A stretch of DNA of 64,000 nt from Tetrastigma voinierianum. Taxonomy: Eukaryota; Streptophyta; Magnoliopsida; Vitales; Vitaceae. The position numbers were made by a program, and so were the translations under genes. Below are positions 11,083-22,996 of this stretch, one piece after another (position 1 is the stretch's first letter; the number at the start of each line of letters is the position of its first letter). Under the pieces are notes generated by a model. That model worked only from the letters and a program-made list of their open reading frames with translations, was not told the origin of the DNA and ran no database searches. The stretch is from positions 61,006-125,005 of the forward strand of contig JAEQBH010001509.1 in the NCBI GenBank assembly GCA_016808115.1, written 5' to 3'.

Positions 11083-12451
11083 TGTTGATTTATAACCTTT
11101 TTCTATAAACCAAAATCTTGTCACTATTCTTTTCAATGTATAAATCTTTTCTTTATATAAAATTTTGCAGTTTTTAGTCTAAATGAAATTTTCTACAAGT
11201 GCACATGTCATACAAGTAATAAAGTGGATTAAAAATAAGTCCAAGTATCGTTCCCACGAGGATTGTTGAGAAATCTAAAGATCAATTACCTCAACTACTC
11301 AAGATTCTTACTATTTGAATTCAAAAATATAAAATTGATTTGTTTAAACTAAAAAAAATGACTAATTATAATTCTAGTATTATAACAAAGAAAATCAAAA
11401 TGAATTGGATTGGAGAGTTCACTGAGTAAAGTTAACACTAGGAAATAGATCAATGTATAATTATCATTTTTGCATCATTTTATAACATAATTCAGCCATT
11501 AGTTTGAAATCTAAACTTGTCAAAGATGCAAGGTAATATAGTTTGGATTTCTCCATACACTATACATTTCACTAATTAAAGAACCATATTCATTCCAGTA
11601 CTTCACACCCTATCCCTAGGACTGAAGATTTCTTGCCCTATGGATGGAATGATGCAAGCCCATCTCCCGATCTATTTGGTATCTCATCCTTCAAATCTGA
11701 CCAAACTCTCTATCTCCTTGATTAGATCTATGCTAACACGGGATCAAGATCAATTCATCAGACAAAGGAGAAACCTCTAATCAATTAAACTGATACATCA
11801 TCCAACAAATCCTCACACCATGAGTAAATTAGTGATCTATCAGAGTAATATTTTCAGAGTTTATTAGTTCTATAATATCAGTCTAACATACTCCCAAGTA
11901 ACTGCTCCACACTCTCAGAAACCTCCATCTACATGTCCTCGAGGGCCTCACAAAAATCGGAGTAAGATCTGACCCTTTGCAATTTTAATTGTAATATTAA
12001 AATGAGTTATTTAAGACAACATCAATTAATAATTCAAGATTTATAATTATGACATTCTTTTAAGTTGCGCATAAAATAATAACTAACACCAGTCCATTCC
12101 CAAAGGGAGCTCAGTCTTTCAAAACTGGATTACAAATAAAAGTGACTAACTAATTAGGAAAATTCACTGAAATTGCAAGCAAACTAAAATAAAGTAGCTC
12201 TAGAAATTTAAATTCCATTGAATCGAATGATAATGAAAACTAAATTTTTACAATGTACCCGGCATCGAAACTTCAACCCAAATCACTGCTCAAATCCAAG
12301 AAAAACTAACTAAAAAGTTAAGCTGAAACTACATCGACAAAAAGAAATAAAAGATAAATAAATAGAAAAGCCAAGTAAAATACAAAGGAGACTACGGCTA
12401 CCGGATGTTCGGAGTTCCTTAATTTGTGCCTGATTGCCCTATGTGCTTCTA

Positions 12452-12460
12452 ATTTATAGA
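12452..12460 (-). promoter_or_regulatory. LTR3 TATA box
   Basis: Minus strand reads TCTATAAATT, about 80 bp beyond the last decamer of the array in transcription order; the same relative position as the TATA boxes of the other Athila-like LTRs here. Confidence 0.6.
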
Positions 12461-12541
12461 TTTTTAAATGAGTGGGCGAGATTTGGTGGTGTAGATTCCC
12501 AAAGCGGCTATTGGCGACTTTGTCCGACGCCAGAAAACTTA

Positions 12542-13617
12542 TGTCGCGACATTGTAGCTATATTTGTCCTCCTGCTTTGTTGTAGCTCACAGTGTTATGT
12601 CACGACAATGTTCTATGCCTTTTTATTGAATTATGTCGTGACATACTTTGAAAATGTCGCGACAGAGCTCAACTGAATTCGTCTTGCAATTGATAAGTGT
12701 CTTTTGTTACGGCATTTCTTTCATGCCTTGCAGTGTTAATACTTGAAATGTATGTCGCGACATAAAAACCTTGGTAGCGACAAATGTTTTTCCTTGCCGC
12801 TCTTCATTGTGTCGCGACAATAGATTTCTATGTCGTGACATTCTTCTTGTAGTTCTTCTCAACCTTTGTCGTGACAATAAATTTCTATGTCGTGACATAG
12901 TTCCATCTCAACATCATGTTGTGATTTTCGTGAAATTAAACTTCTAATGTCGCGACATAGCTTTCTTCCCTTGCAATGCTACCCTTTGACTTTTATGTCG
13001 CGACATATATCATGCCTTGAACTTGTCATTCTCTGAAATGTTTGTTGCAGGATCAAAACCTTTGTCATGACCAACTTAACTTGACTTGTCTCTTTAATCT
13101 GCCATTTTTGCAACATAGTTTTGTTATGTTGCGACATTCTTTCTTCCCTCTTCAGTTCTTTATATCGCGACACAGGTTTGAATGTCTTAACAAAACTTTG
13201 CTGCCATTTGCTTTGATCTTTGTCACGACAAAACAAAAGAATGTCGTGACACTCTTCTTTCCTTCTATCTTCCATTCTTGTCACAACAATGCTTTTTATG
13301 TCAAGACATAGTCTGCCCTTCTTAAAGGAACTTCTCGGTGATATACGCGACATAAAATCCGATAATCGCGAATAGTTTTGTCTTCTGATTTTCATTATGT
13401 CGCAACATTCATTTCTTTGTTGCAGCATTTCTCAACCAATCTTTCTCATATTATGTCGCGACAAAGTTTTGAAATGCCGCGACAGTCTTTAAACTTTTAA
13501 CTTGAGTTCAGCTTTGTCTTTGTTGCGACATATCCTTTGTGCGTGCGCCTCTTGGTTGCCTTGAGCTTCTGTTACAACATTTTGAGATTATGTCACGACA
13601 TTTCTGCCTTAGCAAAT
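12542..13617 (-). repeat. Palindromic decamer array in U3 of LTR3
   Basis: Exact or near-exact TGTCGCGACA decamers start at 12542, 12598, 12634, 12655, 12753, 12773 (variant), 12810, 12831, 12867, 12888, 12948 and 12996, and continue to ~13617. The 20-21 bp pairs (12634/12655, 12753/12773, 12810/12831, 12867/12888) recur with a 57-bp period. The part from ~13010 is homologous to 1975-2625. Confidence 0.85.
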
Positions 13618-13778
13618 TTTTTTGCTTCTTTTCTTGCTAGATTTGTTTCTTTTACATTCAAAACCTGCAAAACACAAAGTTGGTGATTATTCCATAATTC
13701 TGCCTTAAAGTAAATCATAAACTTCTAAAAAAAATGCAAGAAAAATGGACTAAAAACAGATGAGTTTAGGACTCATCA

Positions 13779-13791
13779 AATTCCCCCAAAC
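13779..13791 (-). other. Polypurine tract upstream of LTR3
   Basis: Minus strand TTTGGGGGAATT immediately precedes the LTR start TGATGAG, as expected for the plus-strand primer of a Ty3/gypsy element. Confidence 0.8.
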
Positions 13792-15650
13792 ATAAAGTTT
13801 TGCTTGTCCCTAAGCAGAGAAAATAAAATTTTGTTTGTCCTCAAACAATCAACTTTTATTTTTGAGGACATTTTACATTTTGCCTTGGAGCATCTTTTCC
13901 CTTATATCCTGATTTAGCTGAAAATAGGTTAGTTGTAAAATTATTTTGAACAAGTTTCCAATCCATAACAAGGAAGATTTTCAAGTAAGTTCACTAAACA
14001 GGCAAATAATTCCTATAGTGTAAACAGTTCAATTATTCAACCCTGATTTGTGAGTGTGTGATGGTCTTCTCTCTTTTTCACCTATGCATATTAGTTAATT
14101 TTCTGAGACACTACTCAGATAATAAACTTCTCCTTGATTCTTCTAAGTCTCATATGTTTGTTTGTCATATTAATCTCCACTAATGTAGGTAGATACAACC
14201 TGCAAGATCAATTAGGTCTTTTAGGCTTATAATATGTGGCTTGGGTAATTAGGTAGATAAATGAACAATTGAGGCTCAAATTTGCAATTCATACAACTGG
14301 CATATTTGCCTTCATTCTTCATCCTTTACTTTTCCACTGATGTTAACTTACAAACAACCCCAAACTTGGTTTGGTGCGTCGTGCATTACATACTCTCTAT
14401 TGGTGTTTTCTTGACCACCTTGATTTGTGATGAGGTTCTCATATTAAAAGCACTTTTCATTTCTATCAAGGCTTATGGAACGATTACAATGTTTTGTCTT
14501 TTAAGATTTCTACCTGCCCTTAGAGAACTTTGGGTTAGCAACTCCCATACGAGTTGGTATTAGGGTACTAGGTGTTGAAACACCCCTAAGAACTTAATTG
14601 TTCAAGGAATGAAGGCTACAAGACAAAACTCATTCCACCATGATACTTTGTATTTTCACAGCTTCTTTTCTTCATTCTTTTTCCTCTTTCCTCATCTCAA
14701 TTGGTTTTCCTTTCCCATCTTTTATTCTTATCCTTCTTTACATTTCAAAATAATAGTCCCTCAAACTTAATATTCTACTATTGATGTACTTGTCATGCAA
14801 TCTAGGAAAACGGGTTCTTTCACATGGGATCTGCAGATTTAAGGAAGGATTTATTTTTCATTTTCGATTGATGATGAAATTGGCTCTTACATTAATCAGG
14901 AACTAAGGTATTTGCTTATACATATTTTAAAGGAGTAACTGGAATGTTCAAAACTCAAGAATGGCTATCTTGATTTCGATTAATTAGTGGCCTGAGATTC
15001 CCGCCTTGATATGTCAATAAGTTACAGGACTTTGGAGATTAAATGTGATGGATCTCGAGGAAGATGTCCCTAATCATTGTACAATTTGTTTGGTACTTTT
15101 GACCATGTTGCGGTATTTTGGGTTCACTAACTAAATTGTTTGCAAAAACAAAATTATAAGTATTATTTGTTCCATCATTTGTTTAAATCTGCCTGAGTCT
15201 TCAAGTTTAACTTATTCATTGATAACATTACAACTTCCTCTTTCAATTCATCTCATCCTACCACAATTTCATCTATCAATTTCTTGTTTGGTTTCTAGAC
15301 ATGTTGATATACTATTTCACAACTCAAAAGATTACATTAATCAAGCCATTCAATTCAGAAAAATCTATCATAGCACAAGCAACTCAATTCACTCATCATT
15401 CAAATTCCACCAAACGATCCCTGGCTTTCATGGGAAAATATATTAGGAAAGCGATTCTGCCTCCATTGTGGAAAGCTACACAAACCTCTGAAGTCACTCA
15501 TTCTTTATTTGTTGGTCGACAATGAAAAGGAAATAAACATCTAAAAATGCAAGAGAAAATGAAACGATTTTGCAAGCGATATTTTTGTTTATGTTTTCAT
15601 GTCTGAGGATTTAATTAAAAAGGTAGAAGAAGGAAAGAAAACAAGGTCGG
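13792..15650 (-). other. 3' untranslated region between aORF and polypurine tract
   Basis: Noncoding. Homologous to 26991-28950 at the same place in the Athila-like element: both carry TTTGTTTGTCCTCAAACAAT near the polypurine tract, an 'ACCCCTAAGAACTTAATTG'-like segment (14582 and ~27747), and a similar stretch around 15060-15170. The part from 15268 on is also the start of the duplicated segment. I see no gene here; an open frame at 14282-14563 has no recognisable content. Confidence 0.6.
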
Positions 15651-17220
15651 TCATTTCCTTTTCCTATCATACTTAGGAGGAAGGTTCATATTTAATGGTT
15701 CAGACCTATAACCAGTAGAACAGGAAGAGAACTCAGGGATTTGGACTTGTGGTTGTCTAGCCTTGCTACCTTCCTCTTTGTTGAAGGCAGACCACTCCAT
15801 TGAGAGAGTCATTTGCTTAATAAGATCATTATGTCTACGCGATGGGTTTAGAACTCCTGAATTCACCAGGCGAGTACATCTTGATCAAATTGTTATTGAC
15901 CATATCAAGCTCTCACGTCACATGAATTTTCCACGTAGTTAGGGTTGCTTCCATCTCCTTATCCTTTTTTTCTATGAGGAGCTTGATTTCCTTATGATAT
16001 TCTTTATATAAATATCCAAAGGCATCTGCCTTTTGCAACATATTCTTCTCCATTGCATCCTCTCTCTATTTCATTATCTTTAGTAGCTCATTGTCTCTTT
16101 TCAGTTAGTCTGAAATGAAGGCTTTTTCCCTTGTCTTGAGTTCTCCCCTTAATTCTCTTTCTCGTCTATCTAACTTTTCCCTCCACTCTTCATCTCTTTG
16201 TTTGAGTGTATGCTCTAAATTCTGATCTCTTCTTTTCAGCTCTGCATCCATGTACTCATCTCTCAATTGCAGTTGGATTTCCTTTTCTATCCCGCTCACA
16301 TCTTTTGCTTCCATAACTCATCTCCATCACTTCTACATTGTTCTTTCTGATATAGCTCTCAGTGACTCTTAATGAATTTCTCTAACATCTAGAGATACAT
16401 TCGATCTGGGACTCAGCTTCCACGCACTCTCTTGTCTCTCTTGAATCGGGCTTTCCAAATGGACTTGCTCATTTCCTCTGTCATCCTCTTCTTCTTTTTC
16501 AGTTTCTACTTCTTTCTCCTTGCCTTTATTCTTTAGACCCTTAGTTATTCCAATCGATGTCAAAGGAGAAGCTCTAAAACATGTTTCTTCTTTTTCCCAA
16601 GTTCCTTTCACACCTCCTAAGATGTAAAGTTTAGTGATTGTTGTTGGGTGTGGGATCAGACCCTTGTATTTGCTTCTGTAGTAACTCAGAATGGAGTTTT
16701 CAATTATTTTGCCCACATTAATTTTGTACCCCTTCAGCAATGCATACAGGAGTATTGCCTCATTCTTTCTTATGGTACTAAGATGTTTGAGGGCAAGATG
16801 ACTGAATTAACAAAGTAAAACCATACCTTAGCCCCCTTTTTCAATGAGCCTGCGTGATGGTTCATATGGGGTTTTCCTTGTTGAAATCCATTTCCCTTTT
16901 ATGAGTAAGTCTACAATTTTATAATACTCTAGCTCTTTTAACAATTTCTTGAACTTAGACCCATCTTTTTGCTCCTTCAGATTAAAAGTTTCATTTATCT
17001 TCTCTCTACTGAAAGATATCCACTCTCCTCTACGACATAGCAGACTTCTCACTCCCTGTGTTAGCATAAAATTCCTTGGCTAATGCCACAAAACCAAGTG
17101 CTTTGTGCTCGCAAAGTAAAGGCCACCCTCTCTTCTCAATCACTTTAATAAAGGGTGAGATAAGCTTGTTGAACCCTCTTTCGACAATGAAATCATTTTC
17201 CTTCAGATTCTTCTCTATAA
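15651..17220 (-). pseudogene. Athila-like additional ORF (aORF), copy 2
   Basis: Best copy of the aORF. Minus-strand order: WISFSREKINETFNLKEQ and KTPYEPSRR in 16828-17067; LLKGYKINVGKIIENSILSY, GLIPHPTTITKLYILGG and an acidic KEKEVETEKEEEDDRGNEQ tract in 16369-16740; a charged, heptad-like segment EIQLQLRDEYMDAELKRRDQ in 16105-16314 predicted to be coiled coil; and a C-terminal LPPKYDRKRK ending at 15651. Frameshifts separate these frames, so it is a pseudogene of an ORF of roughly 500 residues. Role unknown; in plant Athila/Tat elements such ORFs sit between pol and the 3' LTR, as here (3' UTR, polypurine tract and LTR3 follow). Directly upstream is a palindrome-array U3-like segment. Confidence 0.8.
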
Positions 17221-17239
17221 GACAAAAAAGCTTCGCGAT

Positions 17240-18049
17240 TGTTACTTGACATAAAAACTTCTATTGTCGACATATATCATATCTTGAACTTATCACATTC
17301 TACGAAATGTTTGTCTAACACCAAAACCTTTGCCGTGACCAACTTAGCGACTTGTCTCTTTAATCTGCGATTTTGTCTAACATAGTTTTGTTGTATTTGC
17401 GACATTTTCTTCCTCTTGATTCTTTATGTCGCGTACCAGTTTGAATGTCTTGACAAAACTGCGCCATTTCTTTGATCTTTTGTGAACAAAGAATGCCGTG
17501 ACATTTCTTTCATACATCTTCTCATTCTTGTCCGCAATAATGCTTTTATGTGAGACATAGTGCATACTTCTTGAGAACTTCGAAGCGTGTATCGCGACAT
17601 AAAAATCATTGCTCGCGACATATTTTTGTCTTTGATTTTGGTACATATGCATAGCATTCATTTCTTTGTTGCAACACTGTAGTCAATCCTTCTCATATTA
17701 TGTCACGACGAATTTGAAATATTGCGACAATCTTTAAATTTTAACTTTAGTTCGGTTTTCTCTTTGTCGCGACATATATCCTTGTTGTGACCTTTACCTT
17801 CTTTGAGTTGCCTTGAGCTTACATTTGTGACATTCTAAGATTATGTTGCAACATTATGAATTATGTCGCGACGATACGAGATTATACGCGACATTTCTGC
17901 TGTAATTTTTTCTTTACTTTCTTGCTAAATTTATTTCTTTTACATTAAACCTACAAAACACAAAGTTGTTGATTATTATGATGCGCATTAAAATGAATCA
18001 TAAACTTCTAAAATGCAATAAAAAATGGACTAAGAAATATGACTTTAGG
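17240..18049 (-). promoter_or_regulatory. U3-like palindrome-array segment upstream of aORF (copy 2)
   Basis: Counterpart of 1939-2789. Decamers are recognisable (for example GTCGCGACATA near 17767 and ATCGCGACATAAAAATC near 17590), but local indels have disturbed many sites and blurred the spacing. The right end abuts the inverted pol fragment at the same junction as in copy 1. Confidence 0.7.
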
Positions 18050-19745
18050 ACCATGGAATCTCAAGTTTTGTAAACACAACGCGAATCAGCGGAGTTAGGA
18101 TAGTAATCATTTCATAAAAGGGATAAAGGCGCATCTTTCAACGGCCTTTAAGTGCACCAACAATCAAGCTAAATATGAGGCTTTAGTGATCGGCTTAGAG
18201 ATCTTGATGGAACTTGGAGCATAAAAGGTACACATTATTGGGGGCTCTCAATTAGTACTTCAGCAGCTAACAGAGGAATATAAATGCAACAGCTTATTGT
18301 AGACTCCTTATTATACTGCTTCCACTCAAGTGTTAGATTCTTTTCATTCTATGGATTTTGAATATGTGCCTAGGGAATCTAATTAGAAGGCGGATGAGCT
18401 AGCATAAATAGCCTCGGGTGTGAAGATGAGAGAAGAATTACCCCTCAATTTATGAAAGGGGAATAAGATTAGAAGTGATTATCAAATTTCACCGTGTGTG
18501 GGAGGCGGAGAATTAAGGTATAAAGTGTTTAGAAGATCTGCAGGCGAGTTCCCCGTAAGGTGGCTTCGATTGCGAACTTCATCTTAATGGAAGGGGAATT
18601 GTACAGAAAAGGGCTTGATGGGTTACTACTCAAATGCCTATCCTTCCCAGACAGTATGGAAGTGATGAAGTAAGTTTATGAAGGGGTCCTGGGCGAAGTC
18701 GAGTCGAATAAAAATGTGATGGTGATTAGGAACTGCTGGACACTACGACCATCTGGTGATTGCATCAATTACTCGGGTTGCTGCGGTGTAAAAATGGCAA
18801 CATACGAGGAGGATGCAATTTGTGGAACTCACTCCAATTGTGGCTTAGTGGCCTTTCAAGGATGGGCCGTGGACTTGAATTGGGAAAAAGTTACCCAGAA
18901 GCTATGAGGACCTGACTTCATCTTGGTTTCTGGTTCACTTCACCCGAATAGGTAGGCGGTGCCGCTCAAAGCGGAGCATGATGTGATCAATTCGGCCCGA
19001 ACATATCACTCATAGGTTTTAGAATTCCTCAATCCATTACAGCGACCAAGGCTCACAGTTCACGAGGATGGGAATGACTTACGGGGTATGGCATTGACAC
19101 AAGTAAATCTACTCCCTTTTATGCTCGAAGCAAATGGGCGATGAAGCTTCTAATAAGGTGATCGAAACCTCTTGGAAGATGCTAGAGGCAATCCAAAAAA
19201 AAAGATTAGCACATGATTTTATACGAGACCTTATGGGCTTATAAAGCTAAAGAGATTCTCTGAGGTAAGTCCTTACTCTCTAACATATGGACGAATCTGA
19301 GTGCTTCCAATAGGTGGTAATTCCTTCTCTAAGAGTATCCAGATAGAATAGCCTTAATCCTCAAGAATACAGTGAGGCCATAATGGACCTCGAGGCATTG
19401 GATGAGAAAAGATTATAAGAGCTTTACATAATGATCAGAAAAATGTGGTTAGGAGCTCTGTGAGAGTCGGAAGAAAGAATTTTGAAGAAGGAGAGCTCGT
19501 TTGGAAGGTGGTACTGCCCATGGGTGCTAAAGACATAGAATTGGGGAAATGGCCTCCTAACTGGGAGGGACCATTCAAGGTTCACCAAGTACTGCCCGAA
19601 AATGCCTACTAGTTATCAAGCCTTGAAAGAGAGCCACACAAGGTTTCACCCGATGGGAAGTACCTCGAAATATTTTCCCCTGATGTGGGAAATGATGGAT
19701 CTTGCCAAAAAACTAAGATGGGGAATGAAGGGCAACAAGAAAAAA
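18050..19745 (+). pseudogene. Tat/Ogre-type RNase H-integrase pol fragment, inverted, copy 2
   Basis: Same fragment and junctions as 2790-4515. Recognisable pieces: the RNase H segment with TNNQAKYEALVIGLEILMEL (18155-18220); a linker with KADELA (18385-18405), missing from copy 1; the integrase zinc region and GWAVDLNWEKV (18860-18895); SPYSLTYG (~19270-19295); and NFEEGELVWKVVLPMGAKD (19470-19530) followed by LGKWPPNWEGPFKVHQVLPE (19535-19600), better preserved than in copy 1. Stops and frameshifts throughout. Gag, protease and reverse transcriptase are missing. Confidence 0.9.
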
Positions 19746-19889
19746 TAGGTCTCTTTAGTCATTTTGTATTGGAAACTATTCTTAGTAGTTACTGCAGGTG
19801 ATAAGTAGGCTATTTTGACCCTCATTGCTCAAAATTTTTATTCCCTCGATGTCATACTTGTTATACCCTTGTTGACTTATTTTTTTATA

Positions 19890-19957
19890 TTAGACAAAAA
19901 TGATTGATTCTTAGCCTTTGCCCTGAATTATTCAATCCCCAGCAATTATGTTGAATT
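19890..19957 (-). other. Leader and primer-binding-site remnant, copy 2
   Basis: On the minus strand, after the LTR end CCCAACA (19958), the sequence reads AATTCAACATAATTGCTGGGGATTGAATAA in two overlapping parts. ATTGCTGGGGATTG closely resembles the GTTGCCGGGGATTG of Athila/Tat leaders. Confidence 0.65.
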
Positions 19958-20851
19958 TGTTGGGAGCTTAACATATAAAATTCGTTTTTATGGCGTGTAA
20001 GTAACAATTTTCAATTAAAATTAGTTTGGTATAAATCACTACAAGTGCAGTGCATCTAGTAATAAAGTGGTTTTAAGTCTAGATATCATTCCCACGAGAA
20101 TTGATTTGAAAATCTAAGATTAAATATTCTTACTACTCGAGGTCATCACTATTTGAACCTCTAATTTTAATGAATGATTATCTTTCATCGTGAATAAAAG
20201 ATAGAAATTCTAAAAATACGCCGTTAAAGAGTTCTTGGATTGAAATAACCGGGAATGAAATCGGTTGTGACCATCACTTTGCAAGGTTCGAACAATATAA
20301 AGAATGGGACATGAACATTAGAGAATTGTCTAGAGCAGGATTAGTGTAGCATTAGGGTTTCTCCACACTGCATTTCACTCTCCATTTACCACATTTCTAT
20401 CTCTGGTCGATTGATTCCCAAATCTACTCGTGGTTGGTCCTTTTAAGATCATTATTTTCTAGCCCTCGTGCTTCACGACCATCTCTTAGGATTGGGTAGC
20501 ATCCTATAGACGGATATTAGCCCTCTCGAAATAATTAGTACCTCGGCCATCAATTAGACGGGAGAATTCCCTCTCCCCTTGATTAATATCTTAGCTAGCA
20601 CGGGGTTGAGATTATTCATCTGATTAAGTGAAGCCTCTCCAAGATCACTTGGTGAATCGGTGGCGATCATATTCCTCGGGGAACACACTCATTGTCACCC
20701 GAGAACCTTGAAGTCGAGGTTACAGAACTTTACTAGTGATATACTAGAGTGATCCAAAGAGTGCATTAGTTCAAATAATATCAGTGTTATTTACCCTTAA
20801 GTGACTGCTCTTTGTTCTCAGATAGTCCATCTCTGTGTCACTCAGAGGGAT

Positions 20852-22503
20852 TAGGGCTGGTAACGAGCCAAGCTACTCGGGCTCGGCTCGAAAAAATCTC
20901 GGCTCTCGGGCTCCTAGCTGTTGGCTAAAGCAATGCAGGCAGCTATAATTTGGAAGCGATAAATCTCGGGCATGGCTCGGGCTCGGCTCGGGCCTTGGGA
21001 TATCCGTCGTTGGAGCAGAGGCTTTCTTCTGATCTCGTAGAGGCGAGATCTGATGTCAGGTGCGATCAGGCTCAGGCGCCGGAGGGTAAATGCCCAGGTC
21101 ATGTGTCCGGATATCGATGTAATGGATCAGCCAAGCTCACAGATCCGGTCGACATGGATGTGAATGCGTGAATCCTCACGGCTGGATTAGGAGCGGCGAC
21201 AAGGCGGCGAAGATTCGACGATCCCAGAGTCGGTACGGGGGGCTGTACTGAATCTCTAGATGCGCTCCGGTGTAAATCGGTACACGGTGATAGCACGAAG
21301 GAATTCTGCCAGGCGACGGTATGTTCAATGTGGATATAGAGTGAAGAAGGTCTTGACGAGGGACGTCGGGAAGGACATGGATGTTGGTATGACCCACGAA
21401 TGCGATCGGGTGATCACGGTGTGCGAGAATCCGATTCTGAATATATGGGGGTATTGGGGCTCTGTGGAAACTATAGAGGCTGGTGGCCATGAGCTTAGAC
21501 AAGGTTGCCGTCTTGAGTAGCATTGAGGGCAAATGCACGGACCAGTCACGATCAGGTGACTTGATGAACTAGGATCCAATCTCAAATCACGGGGGTATTG
21601 GGGCACTTTGGATCTTGTCTTTGGACTTAACCCGGCACGTCCCAGGCGTGGGTATGGGTAAAGGCATCAAGGGTGGTCGTGGGGTGAGATTTCATAGGAA
21701 ACAAGAATGCAGGCATGCGGGATGCGAGGCAGCAGGTGTGCTAGGGAGAATTTGCAGTCATTCTTGGGTGTTGTAATTTGGAATGCTTGGGTTCGACATG
21801 GTGGGCGGTCACGGATCTCGGTCAGGCGGTGGTGGCTATGGGTCTTGAGAGTAATCATGCGCGGCTTGGTAGTCGGAGAATTGTTAGCCAACTTAACCAT
21901 GTCTGTGATGTATATTGCCAAATAGTTTTGTTGTTACTAATGGTTGTAGCGAGATCTTGTTGATATATTATTTCTTTATTTAGATAATTGATTAAAACCA
22001 ATCATGTTTTCTTATTTAATGATTTCGGGTATCTTATTTATTCACTCTAATTTCTACTTGTTTTAATTCTGTTCATCCATTTTCGATTACCATTGTTTTA
22101 ATGATGGAATTCTGCGTAAATCGAGAAGAAGCAAATGTTGTGAAGGAGGTGGCTTTAACATTTGCTTGATTACTTCCATCGACTAAGGTAAGCAAATCCG
22201 TAGAAAATTATTTCCTTAATTGATGTATTTATCAGTTGATTCTGAAGTTAAAAATATATGGCCCGAGCTTGAGTTGTTGTACAAACTTGTATAGGCGAGT
22301 TGGGCTTGAGCTCGAGTTAAGCTAAAGGCTCGTTCAGGAAACTTGACTAATGAGCTCGAACCCAGCTTTTTAAATCACGCCAAGCAGGCACGATTTTAGG
22401 CTCGTTGAGCAGGCTCAGAACAGGCTCGCTCATAAATTAACAAAGCTATTTCGAGAAATGTTCAAAGCTCCATTTCGGCTGCGAGCTCGATTTACCAGCC
22501 ACA
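20852..22503. mobile_element. hAT-like nonautonomous element with unknown GC-rich interior
   Basis: Inserted in LTR2 with an imperfect 8-bp target duplication (AGAGGGAT left, AGAGGAT right). The left end is TAGGGCTGGTAACGAGCC and the right end CTCGATTTACCAGCC, forming an inverted terminal repeat around GGCTGGTAA. Subterminal regions carry GCTCGGCTCG / GAGCTCGAG-type repeats on both sides, a common pattern in plant hAT-like elements. The interior 20950-21960 is markedly more GC-rich than its surroundings and has short open frames on both strands, but I recognise no transposase or host domain. 21960-22260 is AT-rich. Confidence 0.7.
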
Positions 22504-22996
22504 AGAGGATTCAAGTCAAGCGATGATCTGACTCTTTAAATTTTGTTTCACAGGACCGAGAGCAGTCCAGTAACAGGAGTAATACCGGTTAAATCACTCG
22601 ATTTTCATACCTAAAACAACATTAAGATATTACAAACAATAATCCCGACAACGATTATTCCCAAAGGGCCTTTCAAATGCGGATCACAAATGACAATGAC
22701 TAGTTGATCAACCAAATTCATTTAAGTGTAATCAAAGCGAAGAAAAATGAATTCTAGAAAAATTCTGTATTCCATTGAAGTTGACATAAATTGAAGCTTG
22801 ATTTTTACATTCATCAAACTACGAAATCTGATTCGGATCACTACTCTAATCTAAAATAAAGAAAACTAAAACGAAACAAAGCCCAAATGTAAAAGAAAAT
22901 AAAAGAAAATTATATACAATGAGATTTTAAGCTCTTCAAAAAAAGCATAAAAACTTGATGGCTTGTGGAAGGCTGGCACGCGCTACTCCTGAGTTT

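Larger units (their letters stand above)
11083..13778 (-). mobile_element. Athila-like LTR, full length (LTR3)
   Basis: About 2.7 kb on the minus strand. It starts TGATGAGTCC at 13778 next to a polypurine tract and ends CAACA at 11083 next to a primer-binding-site remnant. In minus-strand order: U3 start, palindrome array (13617-12542), TATA box (12460-12452), R-U5 with a region shared with 7900-8010 in reverse, then the TGTATGACATGTGCACTTG end signature (~11200-11218). Because it has a polypurine tract on one side and a primer-binding site on the other, it looks like an LTR shared by two tandem internal regions. Confidence 0.85.
15268..21215. repeat. Segmental duplication, copy 2 (of 1-6050)
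   Basis: Same order and orientation as 1-6050. It begins at TCATCTATCAATTTCTTG and homology ends inside the hAT-like element near 21215. Here the hAT-like element and the LTR around it are complete, so copy 2 is the better preserved structure, although its bases carry many local indels relative to copy 1. Confidence 0.85.

Noticed and set aside
12542..13617. CRISPR-like array of short palindromic repeats with variable spacers
   Set aside because: Repeats are 10-14 bp, spacers are irregular and not of uniform length, no cas genes are present and the context is a plant LTR U3 region.
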